Assembly: GCF_910592395.1 (NCBI RefSeq)
Contig: NC_088311.1
Span: 8,002,501 to 8,066,500 of the forward strand
DNA length: 64,000 nucleotides
Reading direction: 5' to 3'
Source: Lineus longissimus
Taxonomy: Eukaryota; Nemertea; Pilidiophora; Heteronemertea; Lineidae
Positions 10,600-21,599 of this stretch are shown piece by piece (position 1 is the stretch's first letter; every line of letters begins with the position of its first letter). The notes below the pieces were generated by a model that made no database searches, was not told the DNA's origin, and saw only the letters and a program-made list of their open reading frames with translations. The position numbers and the translations under genes are program-made.

Positions 10600-10736
10600 T
10601 ATTTTGACAACTCATCTGAAGAATCAGTCATTGCATCTTGGACTGCATGAGATGCATGACCCTCCGCTGACGGCCCCATCATATCCTTAGAGCTCAATTT
10701 GCCAAGACCTTTTTTATGACACACCACTGTCACTAA
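10600..10736 (-). CDS. Exon 1 of the chain (first exon placed with confidence)
   Basis: The minus strand reads LVTVVCHKKGLGKLSSKDMM and ends MTDSSDELSK followed by TA, then a strong donor (GTGAGT). The acceptor taken is gctgcag (exon starts TTA, phase 0). Its pyrimidine tract is weak, and the true start could be a few bases downstream. The TA is completed by the first base of the exon at 9584-9843. No in-frame ATG lies near the 5' border, so at least one more 5' exon must exist. The nearest first-exon candidate (15383-15573) ends in phase 2 and does not join directly, so an exon between is expected. The protein is not recognised. Confidence 0.65.
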
Positions 10737-11420
10737 CTGCAGCTATCATTCTGGAAACAATTCCACTAAACATGCTAAAGTGATTCCTCCATGAACATAC
10801 AGTTGTAAGTCCTTGAGATATTCACTTATTCACTTGAAGTGTAAAATTAAAATCTTTTTTTCATTGGCTGGCATTTACCAAGGAATTGCGATGAAAAATT
10901 GAAGTCACTTTATAAAACCTTCCGACAGTATTGTCATCCTGCAAAAAACTTTAGCCAAACTTCCTCTTGAAGAAGATCCACTAGTATACGGTCTTTTGGT
11001 TTTTCGTCATGATCGCTATAGACTTCCTACATAGTCACCTAAATGATGACCTTATTAGTAAATAGGGAAGTAAGGGGCTATAGGCCTACACTGCCAGGTT
11101 GGACACAAGCTAGTGTAATTGGTCGCTAAACATAACAGGCAAATTAAGTCGAGTTAAAAAAGGGCTTGAGACTCAAGTAACCACGAAATGACGTCAAGGA
11201 AGTTAAGTTTCACTGCATGCTATTTGTCAGCCGTGGGATTTAATATCAGCCAAGGCGCATAGGCTTTTCTTTAGTCAAACTGTGCTTAACTGGAGACAAC
11301 ATGCAGGCCTAAGTTGTGCCCAATACCTTAACCTTAAAGGAAGCCAATTAGGTCAGATTAAGTTACACAAAGTCCAATAGGGTATCTTCCATCTCACACT
11401 GCAGCGAATCGATTCACTCA
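10737..11420. other. No supported feature
   Basis: All frames are broken and I see no repeat borders. Presumably intron. Confidence 0.4.
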
Positions 11421-11422
11421 TG

Positions 11423-11649
11423 CAGTGTTCTCCACAGGGTTTTCTCAAGGTAGGGTGATACCCTTGATTTTCATGATGCTTTACCAGTGTGCAACACAAG
11501 GTAGGGTGGCTAGCAATTTGAGGTAGGGTGGCCCTGTAGGAACCCTCTGCAAAGTTCTAGAGCAAGGTAGGGTGGCTCTTCCAAGGTAGGGTGGTAAGCT
11601 GCCAAGGTAGGGTGGGCCACCCTGACAAATACCCTTGTGGAGAACACTG
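11423..11649. mobile_element. 227-bp hAT-like MITE with internal ggtagggtgg repeats
   Basis: The ends are inverted repeats with 14 identical bases (cagtgttctccaca). The CAGTG start is typical of hAT elements. The interior carries six copies of ggtagggtg at irregular spacing (11449, 11500, 11522, 11566, 11585, 11605). The flanks ctcatg and ctcttg match at 5 of 6 positions. A clean 8-bp duplication is not present, so the superfamily is tentative. It is non-coding. Confidence 0.75.
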
Positions 11650-11848
11650 CTCTTGTACATGTAAGAGGAAAACATTTAATGCTGAATCAAACACAACCTG
11701 TGTGTAGCCAAAGTATACACTCAGCACTATATAGACTGCACTTAAAACGCCCAACTGAACAAAGATCAGCTGAAAGCATTAGCTTTGATTGAATTTATTT
11801 TATCATGTAAGGATTATTGAATACAATCAACCATTAACATTGGTCCAG

Positions 11849-11965
11849 GTCCAATGGAAGGAATTATTACTCCCGGCAGTGCAGCAAGCTGGCACCCAAG
11901 GCAATGTGAATGTCTCCGAATTGCCATCTAGTAACACGATACTGAACTACTTAACAAACTTCGAA
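11849..11965 (+). CDS. Weak plus-strand exon candidate
   Basis: An acceptor-like cattggtccag and a donor-like GAAG then GTCGGT bound an open frame reading QWKELLLPAVQQAGTQGNVN and on. The codons look protein-like, but no partner exon was found. It lies opposite the presumed intron of the minus-strand gene. It could be chance or a relic. Confidence 0.2.
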
Positions 11966-12614
11966 GGTCGGTTGTTGGTGCAAAATCAAGATAGATGGAA
12001 GCACTGGTTATAAATTGTGAAGTTGGAACAATCTCTGTAAATGCCAATTCCTAAATTTCCCCTCGGGGGGGGGTTTACACTGGGATCTAGGAACAGTACC
12101 TTGCATTCACAGAGAAGAATACAGACTCTCAGGAAGGATACAGGGAAGGGTATATGACACATGACATAACCTGTATGTGGTACAAAGTCCCATGCCACTG
12201 AATACACAGGGTCAAAGGTATGCTCCTCTCTTCACCCACATTCCTGACCCTCGAGTAACCGATTGTGAATCGTATGATGAGGTGGAAAAATCCTCTCTGC
12301 CCAATCAAAATGGCTCTTACATCTTTCCTACCAACATGGACATTATTGTAAACAATCTCCATTTCATTAGCAGCCATTGATATGAAGTGCAGACAAGACA
12401 GAGAGGTATCAGAGCAGCTGACGGAACATACCAATCCCACTAGAAAGAGTTTAAAACAGTGATATTTGGAAAAAGATCGAATAAAATAAGGTCAAATTAT
12501 CAAAGCTACTGATCACACAATGGAAACTTTGATTAAAAACTTTATTAGACCAGGTGTTTAGGATGAAAATTGGGTCAATTAGTTGCATATCTTATGTGCA
12601 TTTACACAAAGGCC

Positions 12615-12623
12615 TACATATTG
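12615..12623. repeat. Left 9-bp target-site duplication of the Mutator-like element
   Basis: tacatattg, identical to 13676-13684. Confidence 0.9.
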
Positions 12624-13675
12624 GGCTTGTGGTATTCGACTCGATGACTCGACGACGCGATGACTCGATGACGCGATCCGGTTGGAATCTTTTTAAAGAA
12701 TATCACTGCTTGGACTGTAATTTATACATAGAATCATAAGTGGAGGAAAATAAAAAAGAACCGATCATTACCAACCCCTTTCCAGCTGTTTTCACCGTAT
12801 CTAATCCGACCATTTTTCGTTTCCTACAAGTTCGCATTTTTGATAAAACCATGCGCCATGTTGCTATACAAGCCACTGGTATCTTACCGTCAATACAGCT
12901 AATACACCTAAATATAGCTGGTTCAGATCAACCTCCTACCCAGGTTCTTTACGAGCAGAAATTCCAATGTTAAAATGACACGCGATTTCCTGGAGACAAG
13001 GTTGGCTCTGGATATCCGTTCAGCACGGCAATATTAAATGTCCTATACACCTTTCCAGAAATGGGGCGCTGAGTGTCCGAAATAGTGATGTCATAAGGGG
13101 AAACTAGGCCTGTGGTGGAGGGACAAAGGAGATAGTCATGGTTGACCAACACACTTGAATGCCTTTAATGACGGACAAGGGGGAAAAAGTTAGTTCCAAT
13201 GCAAGCCACCAATTTCGGAAAGCATGTATAGGGGCTGATGTATTGGGGGGGGGGGGGGGGGGGGGGCAGATGTCAAGGGACAGAAGAGGGACTGAGTGAC
13301 TGAGTCTAAAAAACTGTACATATGCGAAATTCCGATTCTTGACAGACTACCACATGACATCTGACATTGGCCACTAGAAGCTTGTTTGTCAATTAAATCT
13401 CCGGTCATTTTGCGTGCTATGAAACTTCCACGAGTCCTTTAAATATCAAAATCAATCGCGGGGACCAATCTTCAGTGGCCATGGCTGGGGGGGGGGGGGG
13501 CACATCCTTCCACATACCGTAGCTGGGTATGTGAAGGCCGAGCTAAAACCTCTGCTGTTGCAGCGGTAGCCCGGAGACCAGGATCATGGGATTCCGTATT
13601 TTAGCAAAATCCATAGCAACGATCGCGTCATCGAGCCATCGCGTCGTCGAGTCATCGAGTCGAATACCACAAGCC
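12624..13675. mobile_element. Mutator-like (MULE-type) non-autonomous element, 1052 bp
   Basis: The left TIR (12624-12678) and right TIR (13621-13675) are 55 bp and match at 54 positions. They begin ggcttgtggtattcg and continue as tandem 8-bp words (actcgatg, actcgacg, acgcgatg). The element is flanked by a perfect 9-bp duplication, tacatattg, at 12615-12623 and 13676-13684. Long TIRs with a 9-bp duplication are the hallmark of Mutator-like elements. The interior has no recognisable transposase; the longest plus frame (12740-12973) is unremarkable. It contains G runs of 22 nt (13245-13266) and 14 nt (13487-13500). Near-identical TIRs and a perfect duplication indicate fairly recent insertion. 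Confidence 0.88.
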
Positions 13676-13684
13676 TACATATTG
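13676..13684. repeat. Right 9-bp target-site duplication of the Mutator-like element
   Basis: tacatattg, identical to 12615-12623. Confidence 0.9.
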
Positions 13685-14746
13685 TAACTCAGATGAACAG
13701 TAATGTTGATGTTACAGGACACAAACACTAGGTGTATCGCTATCTATTCCAGGCAGACCCATTTCCGACTCATCAATCACCTTGAGACCACCTCTTGGAC
13801 CCCCTAGCTCCTGCCTATCGTCCGTCCCCCTTTAAGAGAATCTTGCTGAATTGATGGTATGCTTGGTTTACTGGCCAGGACTATCAATTCTGTTTCGGCA
13901 TTAGGGTGGAAGTGCAACTTGCCATAATGCAGTAGCACATACATGTAGCGAGATGAGATAATGCAAGATCCACAAGGAGGAAAGCACACTTCTAGCCACA
14001 GAACCTGATGAGTTCCATACATTACCAACTTCCTTCAGGAAGGGCATTTAACACTTACCTGCAACGAAAAAGATGAAGAATAATGAGTACAAGCTTCATG
14101 CACATGTAAATCAATTTATTAGAGAATTCCTTTACCGTTGTACAGGGTGCCACAAATTTGTATATGTTGTGATTTCTAGGTTCATAGATGGCGCCTCGAT
14201 CCTCTACTTTTTATCTAATGACGTTTTGCAGAAAATGGTTAATTATGAGATTGAGACGGATAGAGTTAACCCTGAAGGAGACAATCAGAAAACTGGTTAA
14301 ATTCTCTATATTTAGAAAAACCCAACAAAGTGGGTAAACAGCTCCTTAATGGGCATCTATTGGTTGGTCGCCCAAAACAAATATACAAGTAAATGTATGT
14401 TATATCAAATAACTCCACTGACAAATAGAAGAGATTGAAAAATGTATTGACATTGTCTTAACAAATCCATCATGTGGAAGAGGACCGATGTGGCACCAGT
14501 GCAGTATATTGAAAATAAAATTGAAATACATTATAAACACGGAATATGTACATGTAAGGTCATTAGTTCCCTCTTCTCCATACATGGCAAAGATAAACAA
14601 AACAACTATTGACCTGTCAGAAGTGATTAGAGGAATCCAGAGTAAAATTCAACTTTCCCACAAAAGTTCCTTACATGAGATTTTTGCAATTTCTACACAC
14701 AGGACCACACAGCGGACCTTTCACAGGGGAATCATACTCCCAAGTA

Positions 14747-14913
14747 CAGCACAACTTCTCTATTAAGGACACCCTCCGGACGGACAAATGCTGTCCTTAA
14801 TAGAGTAGTGTCCTGACCAGAGAGCTCAAATTGAATGGAAACAACTGATTTGGGTGTCCTTAATAGAGAGAGGGTGTCTTTAATAGAGGTGTGTGCTAAG
14901 GGATGTTCCACAG
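14747..14913 (-). mobile_element. 167-bp MITE copy, TA-flanked
   Basis: The ends cagcacaacttc and (complement) ctgtggaacatc are flanked by TA at 14745-14746 and 14914-14915. The body matches the inverted copy at 28660-28838 and the partial copy at 1-117 (tattaaggacaccctc, gtccttaatagag). It is non-coding. The pogo/Tigger-type assignment is from the TA target and the end motif. Confidence 0.8.
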
Positions 14914-15382
14914 TATAAAACATGTCCAACCTTTCACTCTGCAGAGGAATTTCCTTTATGGAGTAGCAGTTGACGTACTCGGCCCTGTTACTGATGTTGC
15001 GCGGCGTTGAGGGCGGTTTAATGGATGACCGAGATTTAAAATACATGTTTCACACACTTTTCTAGAGCAACTTGACTGATATTTCGAGGACCTTTTTGAG
15101 TTATTTGGCAAACACTCGTATGCAAGACATATTTTGACATGTTCGATGGCAGATATATGTGACCTGTCGATAAAAATAATACAGAATATGAGTGAATACT
15201 AATCAATTCTTCTTCTTACTATATTGCAACTACTGGAACTGATTTCAGAATATTGTCAACTTCCAACTTGCATCATGAAAATTGGTCCCTTTTAGATCCT
15301 TTGTCCCCAGATCATAAGGGCCCAGCTGGAGCAATTCAAAGTTGCAGCCATAGAGGATGGAAGAACCCCACCAACACCTTAC

Positions 15383-15573
15383 CTGCTCCAACTGGCATTC
15401 ACAAACAGACCTCCTGTCGCTTTTGTCTCGCACACACAAGAATCAGACCGAATACGGCGTCTCTGCCTGATGTTCTTTTGAGAGACCATCTTAATCGGTG
15501 GTCCAAATCCTGATTTAGGTATCTTCGGACTGAACACGGGATCAAAATGATCCAGAACGTCAACGGAACCCAT
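15383..15573 (-). CDS. Candidate first coding exon, unknown protein
   Basis: An ATG at 15573 opens 63 codons plus AG to a strong donor (GGAGCAG then GTAAGG). The reading begins MGSVDVLDHFDPVFSP, has a basic stretch (QKNIRQRRRIRSDS) and ends GGLFVNASWS. Upstream in all frames are stops, and a strong acceptor (ggatcctttcag, exon start 15594) precedes the ATG. The 5' leader is thus probably spliced. The context at the ATG is weak (T at -3). The exon ends in phase 2, and I did not find the partner that begins with one nucleotide. It may be the start of the gene at 10.7-5.4 kb, or of another. Two other frames are partly open here, so the frame choice rests on ATG plus donor. Confidence 0.5.
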
Positions 15574-15593
15574 GAATCACAAATCACAAATTA

Positions 15594-16820
15594 ACTGAAA
15601 GGATCCTTCCAGTTTCGTTATCGCATCAGTGGAAAACTTATCCGACCTAGATTTATACAATAATCCTAAAATAAGTATCCAAAGTCTCCCAATAAACACG
15701 TAAAATTTCAAAAGTTGCGAGACAACCTTGAGAGATAGTCTTCAAAATGCATAAATTCCTCTCAAAGATCCAATAAATGTGAGAAAATCCCAATTGATAG
15801 TGATTGAAGTTCTATTAAGTCAACTGCGTTCAATAGAATTTTTGAGCATCAATGCCGTCACCCAGTAACTGTGGTTGATGGAGGTCACATGATTGTGTCA
15901 GTCCAGATGGCATATGCATCAAAGCATGGGATAGGCTTGTTGGAAGAGATGCACAAAATAAAATGACGAGTAAACAACACCTTCGATGATATTTCTAAAG
16001 ATTGGCAAAAACAGATGTTACAACTTCCGGAGAGGTTCTTTTATGCACCTCTGCGGGAGATTGTCCCATCACAACAAAATATCGATGTTACTGCTAGAGC
16101 CGACCGGTCGTCATCTGATAATATGATTATTCAAATAATGGGATTTTGTAATATTGCGTGGGCTATGAAGACCGATGCCACTTTATTCATTTGGTACTTC
16201 TATTTCATTCCCTCAAGGAAAGTGGCCGACTTGGTAATGAGCAAATTGAAACCGCGGATTCAGCTGCAAGCAGCCCCATGGCTGAGAACCTTTTTATTAA
16301 ATGTATAGCCAATTTTGCCAATGGATGGTCATGACGTGTCGCTGATCTGATTTGACAGCCATTAAGGTGCAGATAGGGCGAGCTTGAAAATGTCCATGAG
16401 TGACCATGCTTTTCTCTTACACTCACTCCATTTAGCCCTACCCAGTTTCTGTTTGAAACTATGGCAGATGGGTGACCTCAGATGACTCCAAGGTCAGACT
16501 TAATATCTCACACGTATTGACTTGAAATTTTAGATCATCCATCAAATGGAATCAATACAGTTATTCTTAACAGATGGAACCTATAACATGTATAAGCCAT
16601 TATATTTTAGTCAGATAATGCTGGTCAAGTTCATGACCATGTTGACCAATCTATGCATTTCTGTCAAAGAGAGTTGGCAGTGAGCGTGGTAACTTCATTA
16701 TTTAGAGACAACGCCTGCCATATTGGAAGGCAGATGAAACCATGGAAGACAAAATGATGACACTACATGCATCAAACTGTATTCTAACACACTTTCATTA
16801 CAATGTTGCAAGTATTATAG
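15594..16820. other. No supported feature
   Basis: Apart from the acceptor beside 15594, I see no exon with two good borders, no TIR pair and no tandem repeat. Confidence 0.4.
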
Positions 16821-17095
16821 TGCCTCATTTTAGAGCCAGCGGTCTTGATTCTTCTAATTGAAATATTGAGACGGCACGATTGAGTTGCACGCGCTGTGTC
16901 AGATTTAACAGAACAAAGCCTTGACAATCTAATATGGAGGCTACGGACATCACATCTATAGTTTCAGGGTCAAACACCTTCGCTGACTGGATGATGACAT
17001 CAACAGACAAATAACAAAGAATCACGATCAATTTGTCTGGAATGAACCCTCCACGTGGTACCAGCTTATTCTTCATCATGCATTCTTTCCCTCAC

Positions 17096-17227
17096 ACTTG
17101 AAACCAGGCAACACAAATCAATTGAAAACAATTCGGTCCTTTGATGACGTACATGCACGTGTCAAAAACCGATCCAATGAGAGTCTCAAATAACATGTTT
17201 TCTCCTCCTGGGTCGTTGATCTCCGAC
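17096..17227 (-). CDS. Candidate internal exon, 132 nt
   Basis: A strong acceptor (gttcaatttttgctag) and a GTGAGG donor bound 1 nt, 43 codons and 2 nt. The reading begins SEINDPGGENMLFETLIGS and ends FQLICVAWFQ. The frame is also open upstream of the acceptor, so an earlier border is possible. The next open minus-strand block (16825-16986, after an acceptor catcatccag) reads coding-like but its phase does not match. I cannot assign a family or link it with certainty to the gene at 10.7-5.4 kb. Confidence 0.45.
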
Positions 17228-17485
17228 CTAGCAAAAATTGAACTGCCACAGGATGCAAAAGTAGTCTTATTTACCAAGTAATTTATCTGATTGCTTTATC
17301 AATAATGCGATCGATGACATCAGTGGATGACGCAAAACCATGGGTCTAAGAGCATCGATCCAAGTTTGATCAATTTAACTATTTGATGCTTGATTGAAGA
17401 TATTTCACGGTGCATGCCCCGGTTTTTGGATCAATGATGTTGGAATTGTGGTTAGTGGCTAGTTGGGTACTCCTGATCTTCTTAC

Positions 17486-17721
17486 TAGTCGAGATGTGTG
17501 CTCCCGTTGCCCATCGCATCTTAATCCACCCAAGTATTGTGCTGTAATAATTAGCATACTCAGTATTGGACCAGGGACCTCCTGACTGTTTGCCTGGAGT
17601 CCGAGCTACCTCCACAGCAGCTCCAATTCTTGGATGCAGCCTCCTGATTAGATGTTTATCATCTTCATAGCAAAAACCCCTGGCTGTGTCATGTGCACCC
17701 ATTCGAGAATCATCGTTATTC
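17486..17721 (-). CDS. Candidate internal exon, 236 nt
   Basis: The minus strand is open for 78 codons between gaatgacttcag and a GTAAGA donor (1 nt at each end). The reading begins NNDDSRMGAHDTARGF and includes AAVEVARTPGKQSGGPWSN. Open length alone is near chance level, and the acceptor lacks a pyrimidine tract. The donor and the residue mix give modest support. The phase does not join the next candidate at 17096-17227. Confidence 0.3.
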
Positions 17722-18243
17722 CTGAAGTCATTCACTTCATGCACACTGACGCTGATATTTCTAATGTCCCCCGTAAATCACAGTTAATGATCAACCAATG
17801 ACAGTCTCAATGCTCTTCACAAAATAGTGGAAGATATTCTTCACAGAGGCGGAGAGAAATCACTATGGCATGATAACATGGATAATAGGAATTTCCATGC
17901 CTGCAATGGTTTAACTGATTAGGTTCCATCTTAAAAGGCACAGTACTTCTGTTAGCTGTAGTTGATTACAACATGACCCTCTCATGATTAGAATGGTCAA
18001 CTTCTCATGCCCATTGTACAGCTACGGCAAAAACTGGCAAACCTTTTAAGTGGAAATCTTTCATTTCGATTGCATCAAATACTGGTGTATGCTTTCAGCA
18101 TGTTCAGAGAACAGTTTGAACGTCATAGTGATATGTTGCATTAAATAAGTAATTGGTTTATGTTGTTTTTAACGGCCTACTCCATTCATGGGAAAGAATC
18201 AAACGAGGTCAAAATTTGGAGAACATTCTTTAAAGACAAGAAG

Positions 18244-18299
18244 CACAAACTGACCTCATAAACAGACAAAACACAAACTGACCTCATAAACAGACAAAA
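18244..18299. repeat. 28-bp perfect tandem duplication
   Basis: The unit begins cacaaactgacctcata and is repeated twice without change, so it is a recent event. Confidence 0.9.
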
Positions 18300-18694
18300 C
18301 AACACCTTAGATTAAATACTAACCTTCCCATCCAGATCAGAGCCTATCCCATCATTTACGACTCTATTGATTTTGATATTGATTTTGAACTTGTCTCAAC
18401 AATAACATGACCCATGTTCAGAAGGAGTGATCTTTGTCCACTCGGTCAAGTTTACTCTAGACTGAATTATCATTCACGAAATATGCAATACGTGGACGAA
18501 AATATTGGTGGTTCACTCTATTACTGTATTGATCACGTTTTCAACATCTTCCAATGGTGGCTTGGTGGCATGCTATATGTAGCATGACGTTGTATAAAGG
18601 CCACAGTTTTCAAATCAAAGCCTGATTTCCATGCACGATGAACTTGATACAGGAGTTCAACGCTATCATCATTGGTAGAAATGTGGAAGAAACG

Positions 18695-19021
18695 CATGAT
18701 TTGCCTGAAGATAAGCGCAAGAATATAGCTTGTTATGCTCCCATGGGTATGAGCTGTAAGCAGGTGGCCGTGGGTGGTTATGCATGACATTCTTTGGTAT
18801 CTGTTGATCTTCAACATGTTCAAGGAACATTGTCTCTTTGACCATCTTTAGTGACCATGATTTGCCTGAAGATAGTGCAAGAATATAACTTGTTATGCTC
18901 CCATGGGTATGAGCTGTAAGCAGGTGGCCGTGGGTGGTTATGCATGACATTCTTTGGTATCTATTGATCTTCAACATGTTCAAGGAACATTGTCTCTTTG
19001 ACCATCTTTAGTGACCATGAT
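18695..19021. repeat. 161-bp tandem duplication, near identical
   Basis: Copy 1 starts at 18695 (catgatttgcctgaagata) and copy 2 at 18856. They differ at only a few positions over 161 bp (ataagcgc versus atagtgc, tagctt versus taactt, ctgttg versus ctattg). The minus-strand open frames over both copies repeat for this reason and are not evidence of a gene. Confidence 0.92.
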
Positions 19022-19283
19022 CAGTGCTTGGACACTGTCTACCGCCCATTGACAACAGAGCGATGAAAATTAGCACAAACTGTAAAGATATTGACAAATT
19101 TGATGACGAACAATTAAGGTCTGGGAATCACTCCCATATATTTACATGCAGCCTATTAGTTTATAGGTAAAAGCTTTCAACGACAAACATCAATTATTTG
19201 ATTATAGGTGGCCATAACTGCCCACAGTGCCTTTTATATCACTCACAGAAAACAACCAGAAATTTCTGTGTTCTGCATATTAC

Positions 19284-19334
19284 CTGGCGTTTGTAACTAG
19301 ATAAACTTTTCAGCGTTCTGATCGATACAATCTC
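19284..19334 (-). CDS. Candidate 51-nt exon
   Basis: A strong pyrimidine-rich acceptor (gatcttctcctgtaccaacag) and a good donor (CGCCAG then GTAATA) bound 17 codons in phase 0 at both ends (EIVSIRTLKSLSSYKRQ). It is short, so chance cannot be excluded. It is noted because both borders are good and it shares the strand with the other exons. Confidence 0.3.
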
Positions 19335-21399
19335 CTGTTGGTACAGGAGAAGATCTTCATTTCAACCATCTTTATAATTCAAGACTGGTAGAGACAACCA
19401 AATTGTTTCAATGACTCCAATAGGTGAACTGAGACCCAGCAAGACAGAAATCCTGATATCATTTCACGAGAAAAGGCACTCATTTTCTGTGATTTCATAA
19501 AGAAAACACAGCAGTTGAACAACGTGACATGTAAAACTTCAGAATCTGAAGTATTTAAAAATACCCAGTTTGCCAGAATCGGACAGTACATCACCAAGAA
19601 CAAGCCATTTGAAGTGAAACACTGCCCAGTTTCGCCAGCAACTTTTTTAGCGGGCAGTGTCAACCGCTCCTGGGAACTGTTCCTGAAATGTACTGCTACC
19701 CATCGCTCGCCCCTCACAGGTTTTATAGTCAATGAGTTTCTCATTCTTGGTTAGTAAGCATCCACCTTGGGGGGAAAAAGAAAGCACCTTGCATGAATTC
19801 CTCATTAGAAACATGTAAAACATATCGACCTGAAAACTATACCCAAGTCAAACATACACCTTCCAGATAAACAGACTAAGACTCCACAGAAGGTGAAACT
19901 AGATAGAGTCAGCAAACCCACTGCAGGAACATGGAATATCTAGATCTATCAACAAAGTGATTAGGAAATACCTCAAGTCGTAACTGAATTGGTGGAGAAA
20001 ATTAAGGCTTGATTTTAAGGGAAATGGGCATATTGCTGATACCAGGTGCAGCTTATAGTGATAGCTGCGGTTTGTTTTTTATATTCTTTGTGAAAATACC
20101 TGTGTCTGTTACCAGCTGGTGGGGAAGCGAAGGTCAAAGTGCTGTTTCTGGTAGACATGACATTGACCTTGGTAAAGAAGTTGCACCTTGAGGTACACAC
20201 ACCGTGCTGGTTCGTTTTGATGTGGGACTGAATATTCCCAACTGACTTATCAAATCATTTTTGAACATTAATGATTAAAACAACTTGGTATCACCCCACA
20301 TGTGGGCCTACTCAATTCTACAGTTCCCAACAAGAAATCCCATTGCCTGCATGGCTTCTAAAATCATCAAATCGCTTGCTGAAAATTCCATTACAGGTAA
20401 ATTTGAATAACCTGAAGTTAGTAAATGAATGTCTACCAGGTTGAATCTTTTTAAAACAAGCACACTTTCCATGCATATCAACCTTGAAAATGAACAGTGT
20501 TCAGGCATGTGAGGTATATTTTGGCTAAAACAAACAAAACCATTCAGATGAAAGTTATAAGATAACCAAAGGTGTTTCAACCACTATTGGCTGCGTTCAT
20601 TCTACGAGGTACCAATCAGTGTAATCAACATTTGGCCAGAGGAAAGGAAGTAAACCATCAGTTGATGATGAAGGCTGATTAAGTTTTTTCCGAATGTTAA
20701 ACATGTTAAAAGTAAACCTAGAAAGATCAATTCAAAAAATGATAATTAACATTAAATCGCGGAAATTATTTTTTGTTGAAAGTCAATAGAAGATCAATAT
20801 ACCATCAGGAAGTAATTTCACGGCTCATAGCTGGAGGCGGTGCAATATATTTACACTTAAATCCTTTGGTATAGGGCCTTGCATTATTTTACGACACCAG
20901 TTTTCGATGACCCATAGTGGTCTTTATTGACAACCAAGGACCTCATATTCAATATTAACTTTATATACTGGGAATTAATAGCCATCATCATTGATGGAGA
21001 ATAATTTTTCTCAACAGTTATGGCCCTAACAATATCATCAATGCAATATCTGGGGCCATTGATGCAATAAAACACGGTGAAGTGTGTAGTCAAAACAGCC
21101 TGCAGAGTTCAAATAAAAGTTGTTCAATATAAACTTGAAGCAAAGATCAAGATAAGGAAAGTTTGGTATGTACATGTATGATCAATTTGATGTTTTACGT
21201 CTTCCATTTAAGTATGCTTTATGACATAATTCGACAGCCCTAAAGGTTTAAGTGTATTATTCTTTTTTTAGAGCATGGTAACCCAAACATATCTGCTGGT
21301 GTGAAAATTGCTTTAAGTTTGAACATACTTTGTAATGTTCCTAGTACGCAAATGACGAAATATACCAAAATGAAAATAAAAACAACAAAGTAATGAAAC
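19335..21399. other. No supported feature
   Basis: Open frames on both strands (for example near 19379-19744) have neither splice borders nor recognisable sequence. I see no repeat borders. Confidence 0.4.
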
Positions 21400-21599
21400 G
21401 GCCAGGGGCCATTGTGCTCACCGTATACATCTTTTATTAGGCAGGATCATGCTTAGTTTAGAGGTGAATATGGTGAACACAATCAGGCATGAAGACTTTT
21501 TTTAGATGTGTATTGATGTCAAGTAATAAGACAGGGCAGTATATATAAGTTTATGATCCAACCAATAATTGTCTATGACATCAACAAGATCAATATCGT

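Noticed and set aside
14030-14060. Perfect minus-strand donor (GCAG then GTAAGT) at about 14.05 kb
   Set aside because: The sequence before it is a pyrimidine tract (an acceptor), and all three frames after that acceptor stop within a few codons.
18533-18983. Two near-identical minus-strand proteins
   Set aside because: Produced by the 161-bp tandem duplication, with no other coding evidence.
19379-19744. 121-codon minus-strand open frame overlapping a plus frame
   Set aside because: Both strands are open and neither has borders or family resemblance.
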